From NCBI RefSeq assembly GCF_037102585.1, contig NW_027043828.1, positions 310,001 to 374,000 on the forward strand: a DNA stretch of 64,000 nt, given 5' to 3'. Position 1 is the first letter of the stretch, and each line of letters starts with the position of its first letter. The notes beneath the pieces are model-generated. The model did no database searches and was not told the DNA's origin. It saw only the letters and a list, made by a program, of their open reading frames with translations. The translations under genes were made by a program, and so were the position numbers. Positions 9,965 to 18,660 of this stretch are shown here, piece after piece. This stretch comes from Saccharomycopsis crataegensis. Taxonomy: Eukaryota; Ascomycota; Saccharomycetes; Ascoideales; Saccharomycopsidaceae.

Positions 9965-10605
9965 GTTGTTGGTAAAATAATAAACAAACTATTGGCGGGA
10001 CAATGTAAAAAAAAAAAAAAAAAAAAAGAAAACAAATAAATAATGCCTGTCAAATGGATGGCGATTATGTATAAACTGTTATTTTTCTGGTACTGTATTA
10101 AAGGAATGAATTAGCGGCTTTTTTCCTCTTATTCTGCTTCTTCAAATATTACTAATGAAAGTGCTTCTCTTTCTTCCTTCGACAATGATGTTGATGATGC
10201 TAAAAAGACTGACGAGATAACAAGCTCACTATCAACAAATATAACACTATTAGTGATCCAACAGGATTTCAACTAGTAAAAACACAAGAAAAAAACGGGG
10301 TGAAAAAAATGACCAGGCGCTGCAACAGATAAATCCTTAATTATAATCAGATCACTGATCAATGGTCCTCGTCTTCGATATGTGTCGCCACTACAACCGG
10401 TGTGACCTTGATACAACCGTGTTCTATTTTCATTTTTTTTCTTGTGTTTTTTTTCTTGTTACTGCCCGAGCATGCCAGTCAGGGCTCGTGATTATATTTT
10501 ATAATTAGCACAGACAAGCTACCATACTATTTGGCATTATATTCTGCTTACAATTGACTATGTCGTTGTGGTTTGAAGTAAAATTATAGTACATTGGTTT
10601 CAATT
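9965..10605. other. GSK3 promoter and SLX5 3' flank
   Basis: This 641-bp region has an A19 tract at about 10010-10028, directly upstream of the GSK3 start, and T-rich runs near 10430-10460. Long A-tracts in yeast promoters commonly exclude nucleosomes. No further gene was recognised. Confidence 0.4.
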
Positions 10606-11826
10606 TCAAAGATTGGTATAGATTTCAACAAAACGGCCGCCAACAAGCTTGGCCTTGCAGTTGTCAGCAACGCATTTGCTGGGAGCGTATACCGTTGGAT
10701 TGTGGATGTTTTTAGGAGCTTTGGCATTTTTCCTTGACTCTCTCATAGGTCTAGATGCTACTCTTTGTACACAACGGCCACAAAAAACGTGGCCACACTT
10801 GGCATAGTATATTTTCCGACTTAATTTGATATCTGTCTCTGTGATGAAAGGTAGGAGCTGGTACGGTGCTTGACAGCCAAACTCTTGGATCGATTTATGG
10901 TACATCTTCTCATTGTCATAGTCCACGAGCACATGTCCTGAATTGTTTTGTTTCTTTTGCTTTTCTAACTGAATCAATGTCGAATAACCATCACAAATTC
11001 CCGCTCCCAATATCACCCCACATAACGGACAGAGCAACTCGCTATTTTTGTCGATCGTACTGGTATATCCTTTTGGTAGGACCTTCACGCTATCCTCAGC
11101 CCTTTTGATGTAATTCGATGCATGTTCCTTTTGTGTGTCAAATTTCTGTTGCAATTCTCGGCTCTCCATCATGTCAACTTGATGCCAAATATCTTCACTA
11201 ATATCATCCCTTGAATTTTGATCTCCAAACCTAGGCTCAGGAATGTTGAACCCCATTCTAAATAGTCCATTTAGTGCGCTATGCATAAAGTTCTGGAAAC
11301 CGCTTCTCGGTTCCTGGTTCGGTCTACGATGTCTTGTGTTCATTCTTCGCTGTATGCGTCCGGTCTGGTAATCTCTAAACCTCCTAGTTGTTAACAGCTC
11401 TTCCTCGGGTACAAATTCCTCATCTCTACCACGATCTCCAGTATCATGGTCAAAGTATATTCCTCCGGGGAAGTATATTGGGGTGTCTTGAAACTGTACC
11501 GTTGCTCGCTGCTGCCCCAACACTTGGACCTCATCATCACTTTCGTTATCATTCGTGGGGCCTCTATGGATAATATTTCGGTTTCTCCTTCGCTGACGGC
11601 GCTGCTCATCAGTATTTACGTTTCTACCATTAATGGGAGGTCTGTGTAGTCCTAGATTCGGAGGGGCTTCTACCACCCTCAAGATCTCAACCCCATCATC
11701 ATGCTGCTCACCATCACTTTCACTTGCCACTTCTTCCACCAGCCGCAAACTATTGAGCACTTGAACTCCGCTATCAGATTCTGAACCAGAGTCTATTACA
11801 ATAGCTTCATCCTCTCTTTGGGCCAT
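10606..11826 (-). CDS. SLX5: Slx5-like subunit of SUMO-targeted ubiquitin ligase
   Basis: The 406-residue protein has several SUMO-interacting motifs at its acidic N-terminus: EAIVID followed by SGSESDSG, GVQVL, GVEILRVVE and EVQVLGQQ. The C-terminus is a split RING: CPLC ... a long insert ... CGHVFCGRC ... a second insert ... C-x4-C in SKCVADNCKAKL. Yeast Slx5 has this layout and works with Slx8 to ubiquitylate SUMO-modified proteins in the nucleus, supporting genome stability. The middle is Arg-rich and probably disordered. Start ATG at 11824-11826. It is the last host protein gene before a 26-kb stretch of tRNA genes and retroelements. Confidence 0.8.
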   Translation of the reverse strand: MAQREDEAIVIDSGSESDSGVQVLNSLRLVEEVASESDGEQHDDGVEILRVVEAPPNLGLHRPPINGRNVNTDEQRRQRRRNRNIIHRGPTNDNESDDEVQVLGQQRATVQFQDTPIYFPGGIYFDHDTGDRGRDEEFVPEEELLTTRRFRDYQTGRIQRRMNTRHRRPNQEPRSGFQNFMHSALNGLFRMGFNIPEPRFGDQNSRDDISEDIWHQVDMMESRELQQKFDTQKEHASNYIKRAEDSVKVLPKGYTSTIDKNSELLCPLCGVILGAGICDGYSTLIQLEKQKKQNNSGHVLVDYDNEKMYHKSIQEFGCQAPYQLLPFITETDIKLSRKIYYAKCGHVFCGRCVQRVASRPMRESRKNAKAPKNIHNPTVYAPSKCVADNCKAKLVGGRFVEIYTNL

Positions 11827-12017
11827 AACGATTTACTGTCTTCTCTTCTTTTTTTTTTTTTTTGAATATCTTCAGAGCAACTAACTAATTTATATATATA
11901 TTGGTTTGACATAACATTAATCGTTCTATAGAGTACAAAGTGGTACATTACCCGGCACTTTTCACTTTTTTTTTGGAAAAAAATTTTATGGAGTCCGTAA
12001 AGCAAATAAAAAAATAT

Positions 12018-12121
12018 CGTCACAGACAAGATTCGAACTTGCGAAGGAAAATCCCAATGCCTAACAGCTTGACAGTTTAAATCATAGCAGGGCATCGCCT
12101 TAACCACTCGGCCACAGTGAC
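12018..12121 (-). tRNA. tRNA-Ser(GCU), intron-containing, copy 1
   Basis: The complement reads GTCACTGTGGCCGAGTGG and continues with the ATGCC-CTGCTA anticodon arm, a serine-type long variable arm, GTTCGAATC in the T arm and CTGTGACG at the end. Anticodon GCT. A 22-nt intron (TGATTT...GCTGTT) interrupts the loop after position 37, leaving an 82-nt mature tRNA. Two further copies lie at 18557-18660 and 32859-32962. A Ty3-type element sits just upstream. Confidence 0.93.
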
Positions 12122-12134
12122 TGATGGAAGTAAG

Positions 12135-12463
12135 TGTTACACTCTGCTTCTTGTCGATGATTGTTCTCGACCAAGAAGATTCAAATTAGGTGATCACAAA
12201 GATGATCCTTCTCTTAAACTAAATAAAGGTGAAAACAAGAGGAATGTTGAATCCTTAAATAAATAAAATGATTGAAACTAATAATGGGGTGTTGGACCCG
12301 TTCTGGGAATAAAAGGCTAAACATAAGGCGATACGACAAGGATAAGAGATAAGCGGTGGGACATAAAGTGATACCTCGATGAGGTAATGCAGATCATGGT
12401 TTCGTATGGTACCATACCGTTGGTAACCAGGATTCAACCCAACCATGATCCAATAATATAACA
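12135..12463 (-). repeat. 3' LTR of the Ty3-type element
   Basis: This 329-bp LTR begins TGTTACACTC and ends AATATAACA as written on the plus strand. It is followed on the inner side by a purine-rich tract (complement of 12464-12480, GAGGGGGGATAA) that would prime plus-strand synthesis. Confidence 0.92.
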
Positions 12464-15400
12464 TTATCCCCCCTCGGAGAATGAGTCGTCTCGATCATTA
12501 TTGTTAGCCAAAAAGTCATCAAGCTCGTCGAGGAGTGTAATCCGTTTCTCATGAGGAATTAAACGGATCCAAGTTTCGGGGACAGGCACTGGGTCTGCCT
12601 TCCCTGGGTACATGACAAGGGCGTAGTCCTTTTCGAGATCAACAATCATTTGGATTTCCGATATGTTTTCCTTGTACCACGGGTCGCTTTCCACTTCTGG
12701 TAGTATCATGTGGATAGCGTGATATTTCCTCACCCATTGTATATTGGCAGTAATTATCTTCCTGCTTGAGACTTGGATTTGGAAGGCGGTGTTATTTAGT
12801 ACCTTGACGATTTTATACGGACCTTGGAATGGCGGTAAGAACTTTTGCTTGCTAGTTCGGGCTGTTCTGAACGCGTGGCGGTGTAATAACACATATTCTC
12901 CTTCCTTATATTCCACGTCGGAGCGTTTTCTATTCACCTTCGCTGTTGTCTCCTTTTGAGTATCGGCTAATTGTACTTGAATTGATTCCAAGATCCTTTC
13001 TTGCCGATGAACAAATTCGTACCCCCCAATCATAGAGTCATCACCAATCGCGGTGGCCAATGGAATATCATGAATGATTTGCCAATATCTTGGATGATAG
13101 CCCAAATCAGCAAAAAACGGTGTGGTTCTAATAGCCAGTTGGTACTGAGAGTTGTAGGCAAACTGTGCCATGCCCAAGTACTTAGCCCATTCAATCGCGT
13201 GAGAAGCAGCCAACGTTCTCATCAATTGAACCAATACCCTGTTGAGTCGTTCGGTCTGGCCATCTGTCTCGGGGTGGCCAGAGGTGGAGAGATCCTGGGA
13301 AACACCTAACATTTTGGTAAGGGTCTTCCACATGTGACTGATGAAGAGTGGGTCTCGATCAGAAATGATGGACATTGGAAGGCCATGGTCTCGGACAACA
13401 TAATCCATAAATAAATTAGCAACCGCTTCGGCATCATCGGTTTTCTTATGAGGCACGAACACTGCTCTTTTGGTAAGTCTATCCACCACCACGAATATTG
13501 AATCGAAACCGCGGCTCGGAGTAAAACCTGTTATAAAATCCATAGTAAGGTTAGACCATCTCTGGGCAGGAATCGTTGGGGTTTGTAGCATTCCCTCCGG
13601 GCGTCTATTCGTGGGTTTTACCTTCGTACAAATATCACACTTCTTGACAAACAGGGCAATAGTCTTAAGCATCTTAGGCCAGTAGAACCCACTCTCCTGT
13701 AACTGATATAGCATCTTGGTCGTACCCATATGAAGCGCAGCCTCGGCCGTGTGGACGCCTTGCAATAACCGGTATCTGGTTTTCCCTCCAGGCACACAAA
13801 GCCGGGGTTTGTCAATCGGAGTCATTTGGTAAATGATTTGTCGGCGTCCTGCCAACTCAGCAAACTGATACCGTTGAATAATGGATTTTAGTTCTTTCGG
13901 ACACTCCAATTCCCCGTCAAGGACCTTCCATACTTCGGAAAAATAAGCATCAGCCTTATATTCGTCTTCACCAACCGAGTCAATAGTCATGGCATTGATT
14001 TTCATTCGCGATAAAGCATCAGCAGCTTTATTGGTAACTCCGGGACGGTATTTCACCGTAAAGTTAAAGTCCGCAATGAAATCTTGCCATCTGAGCAATC
14101 TTTGATTGCCTTCATTCTTGGCGGAATTGAGGTAGGTGAGGGAATGATGGTCAGTTACCACTTCAAATGGAGCGACGAGGTAGTGACGCCACTTCTTCAA
14201 TGACTCAATGATGGCTAAAAGTTCCTTCTCCCTGACTGGGTACCTAAGTTGAGCCCCGATAAGGCCCTTCGAAAAGTAGGCCACCACACCCTCTGTTTTT
14301 CCATTCGGGGCCACATGTTCCAACACGGCGCCTAAAGTAAAACCAGAGGCGTCGGTTGTGACTCGGAGTGGCTTGGTACTGTCGAAATTCATAAGGACCG
14401 GAGCAGAAATCAATTTCCGCTTTAACTCGCCAACCGCGTTCTTTACCTCGTCACTGTATTCTATCTTCCCGTTGACATATTGATGGACAGGGCGGGCTAA
14501 TTCGGCAAAGTGCTCAATAAAACGGCGGTAATAACTGGCTAATCCTATAAAAGAATGAGCTTCTTCCGGGGTGGATACCGTAAATCGTTGGATAGCTTCA
14601 ATTTTCCCAGGCTCCACATGAACACCGGCGGCATCGATCTGGTAACCAAGGAACGAGACTTTAGCCAAAAAGAATTCTGATTTGCGTTTGCTAATAATTA
14701 AACCAGCTTTTTGGAGGGTAGATATCACAACATCAATATGCTTACGATGCTCGGCCTCACTTGTGCTGAAAATCAATACGTCGTCTAAGTAGACGACGCA
14801 AAATTCTTCAAGCGGTAAAAGTAATTCATTCATAGCCAGTTGGAACGTGGCAGGAGCATTCGTGAGGCCAAACGGCATACAATTCCAACCGTATTGGCCA
14901 AACGGCGTGACCATGGCGGTTTTGTGCCGATCAGCTGGGCTGATGGCGATTTGATGATAACCGGAAACCAAATCAAGCTTGGAAAATATTTTGGCGTTCT
15001 TGATGAGGTCGAGTAGGTCATCTATTCTTGGTAGTGGAAATCTTGACTTGATAGTTATCTCATTTAAGCCTCGGTAATCCACACAGAGCCGTTTCGTTCC
15101 GTCCTTCTTCTTAACAAAAAGCACTGGGGCTCCATAAGGAGACGCAACCGGAAATATTAACTTTTGCCGGAGTAGTTCATTAATCTGCGTCTTGAGCTCG
15201 GCTCGATCTTGAGGTGAGAGTCGGTATGGAGCTTTGAATGGTGCCTTGGAGTCGCTCAACACATGTATCTCGTGTTTGACTCTGGTGAAGTTAGATCCTC
15301 CTTCTGGTAACTTCAATTGGAAAACGTCTGCATATTGTTTAAAAATTTCTTCTTCTTTTGTAGTTCGAACTTTTTCTTGTTCTGTAGTCACGTGGTCATC

Positions 15401-15904
15401 CGCGACCATTTTGACCAAAGCCAAATAACATTCAGTTGACTTACTCTTTAAGAGCCGGTTAGTCTCCTCAGCTGATAGGAGATTTAGAGTAAGCAGGTTA
15501 TTGGTTTGATTTTTGTTCTCTTTAATTTCTTGAAATAATGGTAACAATTCCTGATAAAATTGTATAAAAAAAGGGAGTCCTAAAATGACTTCCTGATCTA
15601 CGTTCTGGGTGACGAACCCTCTGAAGTTGTAATCGATCTGACATGTATTGCGTGATATACACATGTCAACATTGGACCAATAAGCCAACCGTTCATGTGG
15701 CTTCCCAAAGGCGTCAAACACCCGACGACTTCTCTTTAACGGAATTTCTTGTAGTCCTAACTTTTCCATGGTGCTCTTTTTAATGTAATTAGCAGTTGCG
15801 CCACAGTCTAATAGGGCGGTTACATTGATTGAACCTACCTTAACATTCATAGTAATGAGGGGTAGGTTGAGAGGGTCAGCAGTAGTGGTAATACTAGCCA
15901 ACAC
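12464..15904 (-). CDS. Pol polyprotein of the Ty3/gypsy element
   Basis: The open frame of about 1146 residues ends exactly at the inner edge of the 3' LTR. Domains in order: aspartic protease with LLDCGATANYI near the N-terminus, reverse transcriptase with LPRIDDLLDL, SKLDLVSGYHQI, MPFGLTNAPATFQ and YLDDVLIF, RNase H with TDASGFTLGAVLE, and integrase with a zinc-binding HHCC region and catalytic core (MDFITGF, GHPETDGQTERLNRVL). The order with integrase last defines Ty3/gypsy. The frame differs from that of gag, in keeping with the ribosomal frameshifting this family uses. It is a transposon gene, not a host gene. Confidence 0.92.
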   Translation of the reverse strand: MLASITTTADPLNLPLITMNVKVGSINVTALLDCGATANYIKKSTMEKLGLQEIPLKRSRRVFDAFGKPHERLAYWSNVDMCISRNTCQIDYNFRGFVTQNVDQEVILGLPFFIQFYQELLPLFQEIKENKNQTNNLLTLNLLSAEETNRLLKSKSTECYLALVKMVADDHVTTEQEKVRTTKEEEIFKQYADVFQLKLPEGGSNFTRVKHEIHVLSDSKAPFKAPYRLSPQDRAELKTQINELLRQKLIFPVASPYGAPVLFVKKKDGTKRLCVDYRGLNEITIKSRFPLPRIDDLLDLIKNAKIFSKLDLVSGYHQIAISPADRHKTAMVTPFGQYGWNCMPFGLTNAPATFQLAMNELLLPLEEFCVVYLDDVLIFSTSEAEHRKHIDVVISTLQKAGLIISKRKSEFFLAKVSFLGYQIDAAGVHVEPGKIEAIQRFTVSTPEEAHSFIGLASYYRRFIEHFAELARPVHQYVNGKIEYSDEVKNAVGELKRKLISAPVLMNFDSTKPLRVTTDASGFTLGAVLEHVAPNGKTEGVVAYFSKGLIGAQLRYPVREKELLAIIESLKKWRHYLVAPFEVVTDHHSLTYLNSAKNEGNQRLLRWQDFIADFNFTVKYRPGVTNKAADALSRMKINAMTIDSVGEDEYKADAYFSEVWKVLDGELECPKELKSIIQRYQFAELAGRRQIIYQMTPIDKPRLCVPGGKTRYRLLQGVHTAEAALHMGTTKMLYQLQESGFYWPKMLKTIALFVKKCDICTKVKPTNRRPEGMLQTPTIPAQRWSNLTMDFITGFTPSRGFDSIFVVVDRLTKRAVFVPHKKTDDAEAVANLFMDYVVRDHGLPMSIISDRDPLFISHMWKTLTKMLGVSQDLSTSGHPETDGQTERLNRVLVQLMRTLAASHAIEWAKYLGMAQFAYNSQYQLAIRTTPFFADLGYHPRYWQIIHDIPLATAIGDDSMIGGYEFVHRQERILESIQVQLADTQKETTAKVNRKRSDVEYKEGEYVLLHRHAFRTARTSKQKFLPPFQGPYKIVKVLNNTAFQIQVSSRKIITANIQWVRKYHAIHMILPEVESDPWYKENISEIQMIVDLEKDYALVMYPGKADPVPVPETWIRLIPHEKRITLLDELDDFLANNNDRDDSFSEGG

Positions 15905-15927
15905 AACGGGCTCTGGGTTGTGTCGGC

Positions 15928-16746
15928 TTACCAGTTTTTTGGCCCTTCAACCATGGCAATATCTTGGAAAGGTTCTTCGTCCCTTAAGTCTGCAGATTTA
16001 ATGGCGGCTTGAGCATCACGAAGTTTTGAGCACTGATGGACCATGTGTCCTTCCTCCTGACATAAGTAGCAGCGCAAAACCCTTCTTGGGCCTCTTGGAC
16101 CCCTAGGTCCTTGAGATTGAGGTAATGCGTTGATACGGGTCCTCTTCGGAGGGGTCTCCCTCATGCTTGATCGGTATGATGGTTGGGTCCGAGTACCAGC
16201 AAAAACCTTCATCGCCAAGGGCGCGCCGAAAGAAGCCATATCGAGGATGTCAGCATAACGTTGAGCCTCCATAAAACCGCGGGGCTCCTTAGCGACAACA
16301 TGAATTCTCATGTCTCTCTTGAGCCCCTGTATGTAGGTGGCCAAGAGATGGGCGGGGTTTGGGTTGTCTAATTGATTAACCAAACGGTCGAAGCTCCGAT
16401 TGTAGGCGTTGACGGACGTGGTTTGTGACAATTCTGCGAGTTGATTGAGAAGCATCTGCTGGAAGTTTGCAGGTAAAAAGTAGGCTCTGAAACTGGTGAG
16501 CATGTCACTGAGATCGGAGTCGGTTGACTTTTCGTCAGCCGTGGCTAAAAACTTCGCATACCAGGTCATCGCATCCCCCCGGAGTTTCACCGAAATCAAA
16601 AGGAGTTTTTCCTCTCGGGATCCGGATAGTTTGGGCATAATAATCTTAAAGTGATCCATCCAAGAGAGAATCAATGATAGGTCGTCGGATCCGTCGTAGA
16701 CCGGCATGTTGTTCAACAACAACTTTTCGCGTTCCGCGTTATTCAT
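15928..16746 (-). CDS. Gag protein of the Ty3/gypsy element
   Basis: The 272-residue frame begins with an ATG at 16744-16746, shortly after the 5' LTR. It has the retrotransposon Gag core (about 25-170) with LLISVKLRGDAMTWYAKF and AHLLATYIQGLKRDMR. A single CCHC zinc knuckle, CYLCQEEGHMVHQC, lies near residues 225-238 after an Arg-rich stretch. Gag packages element RNA in cytoplasmic particles. It precedes pol on the same strand. Confidence 0.9.
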   Translation of the reverse strand: MNNAEREKLLLNNMPVYDGSDDLSLILSWMDHFKIIMPKLSGSREEKLLLISVKLRGDAMTWYAKFLATADEKSTDSDLSDMLTSFRAYFLPANFQQMLLNQLAELSQTTSVNAYNRSFDRLVNQLDNPNPAHLLATYIQGLKRDMRIHVVAKEPRGFMEAQRYADILDMASFGAPLAMKVFAGTRTQPSYRSSMRETPPKRTRINALPQSQGPRGPRGPRRVLRCYLCQEEGHMVHQCSKLRDAQAAIKSADLRDEEPFQDIAMVEGPKNW

Positions 16747-16754
16747 TTTAAACC

Positions 16755-16768
16755 TAGTGGTGCTACCA
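16755..16768 (-). other. Primer binding site of the Ty3-type element
   Basis: Two bases inside the 5' LTR the complement reads TGGTAGCACCACT. The TGGTAGC start is complementary to the CCA-bearing 3' end of a tRNA and resembles the initiator tRNA-Met site used by Ty3. The exact tRNA is inferred. Confidence 0.65.
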
Positions 16769-16770
16769 AA

Positions 16771-17099
16771 TGTTACACTCTGCTTCTTGTCGATGATTGT
16801 TCTCGACCAAGAAGATTCAAATTAGGTGATCACAAAGATGATCCTTCTCTTAAACTAAATAAAGGTGAAAACAAGAGGAATGTTGAATCCTTAAATAAAT
16901 AAAATGATTGAAACTAATAATGGGGTGTTGGACCCGTTCTGGGAATAAAAGGCTAAACATAAGGCGATACGACAAGGATAAGAGATAAGCGGTGGGACAT
17001 AAAGTGATACCTCGATGAGGTAATGCAGATCATGGTTTCGTATGGTACCATACCGTTGGTAACCAGGATTCAACCCAACCATGATCCAATAATATAACA
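16771..17099 (-). repeat. 5' LTR of the Ty3-type element
   Basis: This 329-bp LTR is identical by eye to the copy at 12135-12463. GTAAG, the target duplication, follows it at 17100-17104. Confidence 0.92.
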
Positions 17100-17104
17100 G
17101 TAAG

Positions 17105-18352
17105 GCATTGTGCTACCCATTCATCATAGGTAAATATAATATTGTCCGTTACCCGGATTATAGAACCTCTGTGACTCGTTAATATACAATTCATTCATTC
17201 ATTCATTGATTCTTATTAATTGGAATTATTTGGTTTACTTTTTTTACTTGGTTTTTATTATTTTATTGATTTTTATTATTTTTATTTTTTGCTAATACTT
17301 ATTGAAATTGCTCTCTCCGAGATTATTTTTACACTATTTAGCTGAGCTCCCAACTTGGTGATTGATTGTTGATTTGAGCTGAATCTTATAATTGCATTGT
17401 ATTTTTTTCCTTGTTAATTTATGTTTCTGAATTTCTCGCTTTCGATTTTAGGTATGTCAAAGTTCTTAGCTTGCATATCATCAGGACTTCTTCGGCTCGT
17501 CAATATGTAATGTGTAGTTCCTTAGTACGTATATCTATTTACAAGTGAAAAGGAAGCTCTATGACCAATACATTGAAGGAAAAAAAAATGTAAAATGATA
17601 ATAATAGATATTCTGAACAAACATCCTACACCCTGATGAATGAGAGAGATACTGAAAAATAACATCCAATACGTTGAAAAATTTAAAAAAAAAATTCTTG
17701 GACGCTAACAGTAACTAAGGGACTTACATTTTTGACTAGTAAATATTATATCGTAATAGAATTACGCCTTTCTTAGGTACCAGACTCGTCTGTAAAGTTG
17801 CTACAACAGCAAAAATATAAAAAAATTAGTAATACATACATGAAATGAAAATGCTATTTCCTGTTACTTTCATTTACTGAGCTGTAGAAAGAAAATGTGA
17901 CAGAAGATTAAACAAGAGTCTAAATCCTAATAAAAAGCAGTTAATATAAGCGAGGCCAGTAACTCAAACTGAGATTCTATTTAATAAATCAATCAGTTTC
18001 TGTCTGTTAATTAGATAGTATCACAAGTACAGATCTATAGCATATGCAGCTTTTACAATATGCAAACAGAAAGAATGCAATCTGATGGTATTTAATTTTT
18101 TTTACATTGGATTTAAAGCATCAAAAAATTTATAGAAGCTATTATTAATGAAAATAGAGGCGAAGTACCACTGTCATAATAGTATAGGGGCAATACAACA
18201 AAACGTGAATTCATACTAAAACACGGAATTTTGATGACGTACCAAGCTTATATGACTTTCCTTATGTGGGACTCATTTACTCAAAATACAAATTCTGTGT
18301 ATAGCTCTATAAAGTACACATAAAAAATGTAAATATTAATAAATAGGGAATG
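17105..18352. other. Non-coding AT-rich DNA with a partial copy of repeat R
   Basis: No host gene was seen. At 17161-17207 lies the distal part of a repeat (R) also found nearly complete at 29016-29156 and, inverted, at 32278-32426; it reads TAGAACCTCTGTGACTCG and ends in four ATTC units. A TTTTATTATTTTTATTG-type block at about 17235-17290 resembles the inverted A-rich block at about 32640-32790. The rest, to 18352, is AT-rich and unassigned. Confidence 0.5.
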
Positions 18353-18556
18353 TTGAACGCTTCGTGCAGTAAGATATAACGCTAGAAAGTGAATGAATGC
18401 AAAATATGGTAAAAAATACGTAGAAAAATACACCGTGACAATAATACCAGATTTTTTCTCTACAAATAATCACGACAATTGTTGAGAGATGACATCGGGT
18501 TTGAATAAGGAGAAAAAAAAAAGAGTTGTGGTGCGCAGAGAGCACACAAAAAATAT
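18353..18556 (-). repeat. Duplicated 3' flank of tRNA-Ser copy 2
   Basis: The roughly 200 bp downstream of tRNA-Ser copy 2, read on the complement, is nearly identical to the 3' flank of copy 3 at 32963-33163. Copy 3 has one extra 12-bp unit (GTATTTTTCTGC) and scattered changes. Tail-to-tail orientation shows the two loci came from a segmental duplication, not merely from shared tRNA sequence. Copy 1 lacks this flank. Confidence 0.8.
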
Positions 18557-18660
18557 CGTCACAGACAAGATTCGAACTTGCGAAGGAAAATCCCAATGCC
18601 TAACAGCTTGACAGTTTAAATCATAGCAGGGCATCGCCTTAACCACTCGGCCACAGTGAC
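18557..18660 (-). tRNA. tRNA-Ser(GCU), intron-containing, copy 2
   Basis: Identical by eye to copy 1 (12018-12121): same acceptor stem, anticodon GCT, 22-nt intron after position 37, long variable arm, and T loop GTTCGAATC. A 104-nt gene gives an 82-nt mature tRNA. Confidence 0.93.

Larger units (their letters stand above)
12135..17099 (-). mobile_element. Ty3/gypsy LTR retrotransposon, whole-looking, at a tRNA-Ser gene
   Basis: A 4965-bp element on the complement is bounded by two 329-bp LTRs (TGTTAC ... ATAACA) and by a 5-bp target duplication GTAAG at 12130-12134 and 17100-17104. Gag and Pol genes, a primer binding site and a polypurine tract are all present. The Pol order protease - reverse transcriptase - RNase H - integrase places it in Ty3/gypsy (Metaviridae). 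The LTRs look identical throughout, so the insertion is recent. It lies about 10 bp upstream of the tRNA-Ser(GCU) at 12018-12121, the placement known for Ty3, which inserts at Pol III start sites. It looks whole; whether it is active is unknown. Confidence 0.93.

Noticed and set aside
11388-11649. Overlapping plus-strand frames inside SLX5
   Set aside because: Antisense shadows of a well-supported gene.
18336-18596. 86-codon frame overlapping tRNA-Ser copy 2, repeated at 32923-33174
   Set aside because: It runs through the tRNA gene and its duplicated flank; the repetition reflects the segmental duplication, not a protein family.
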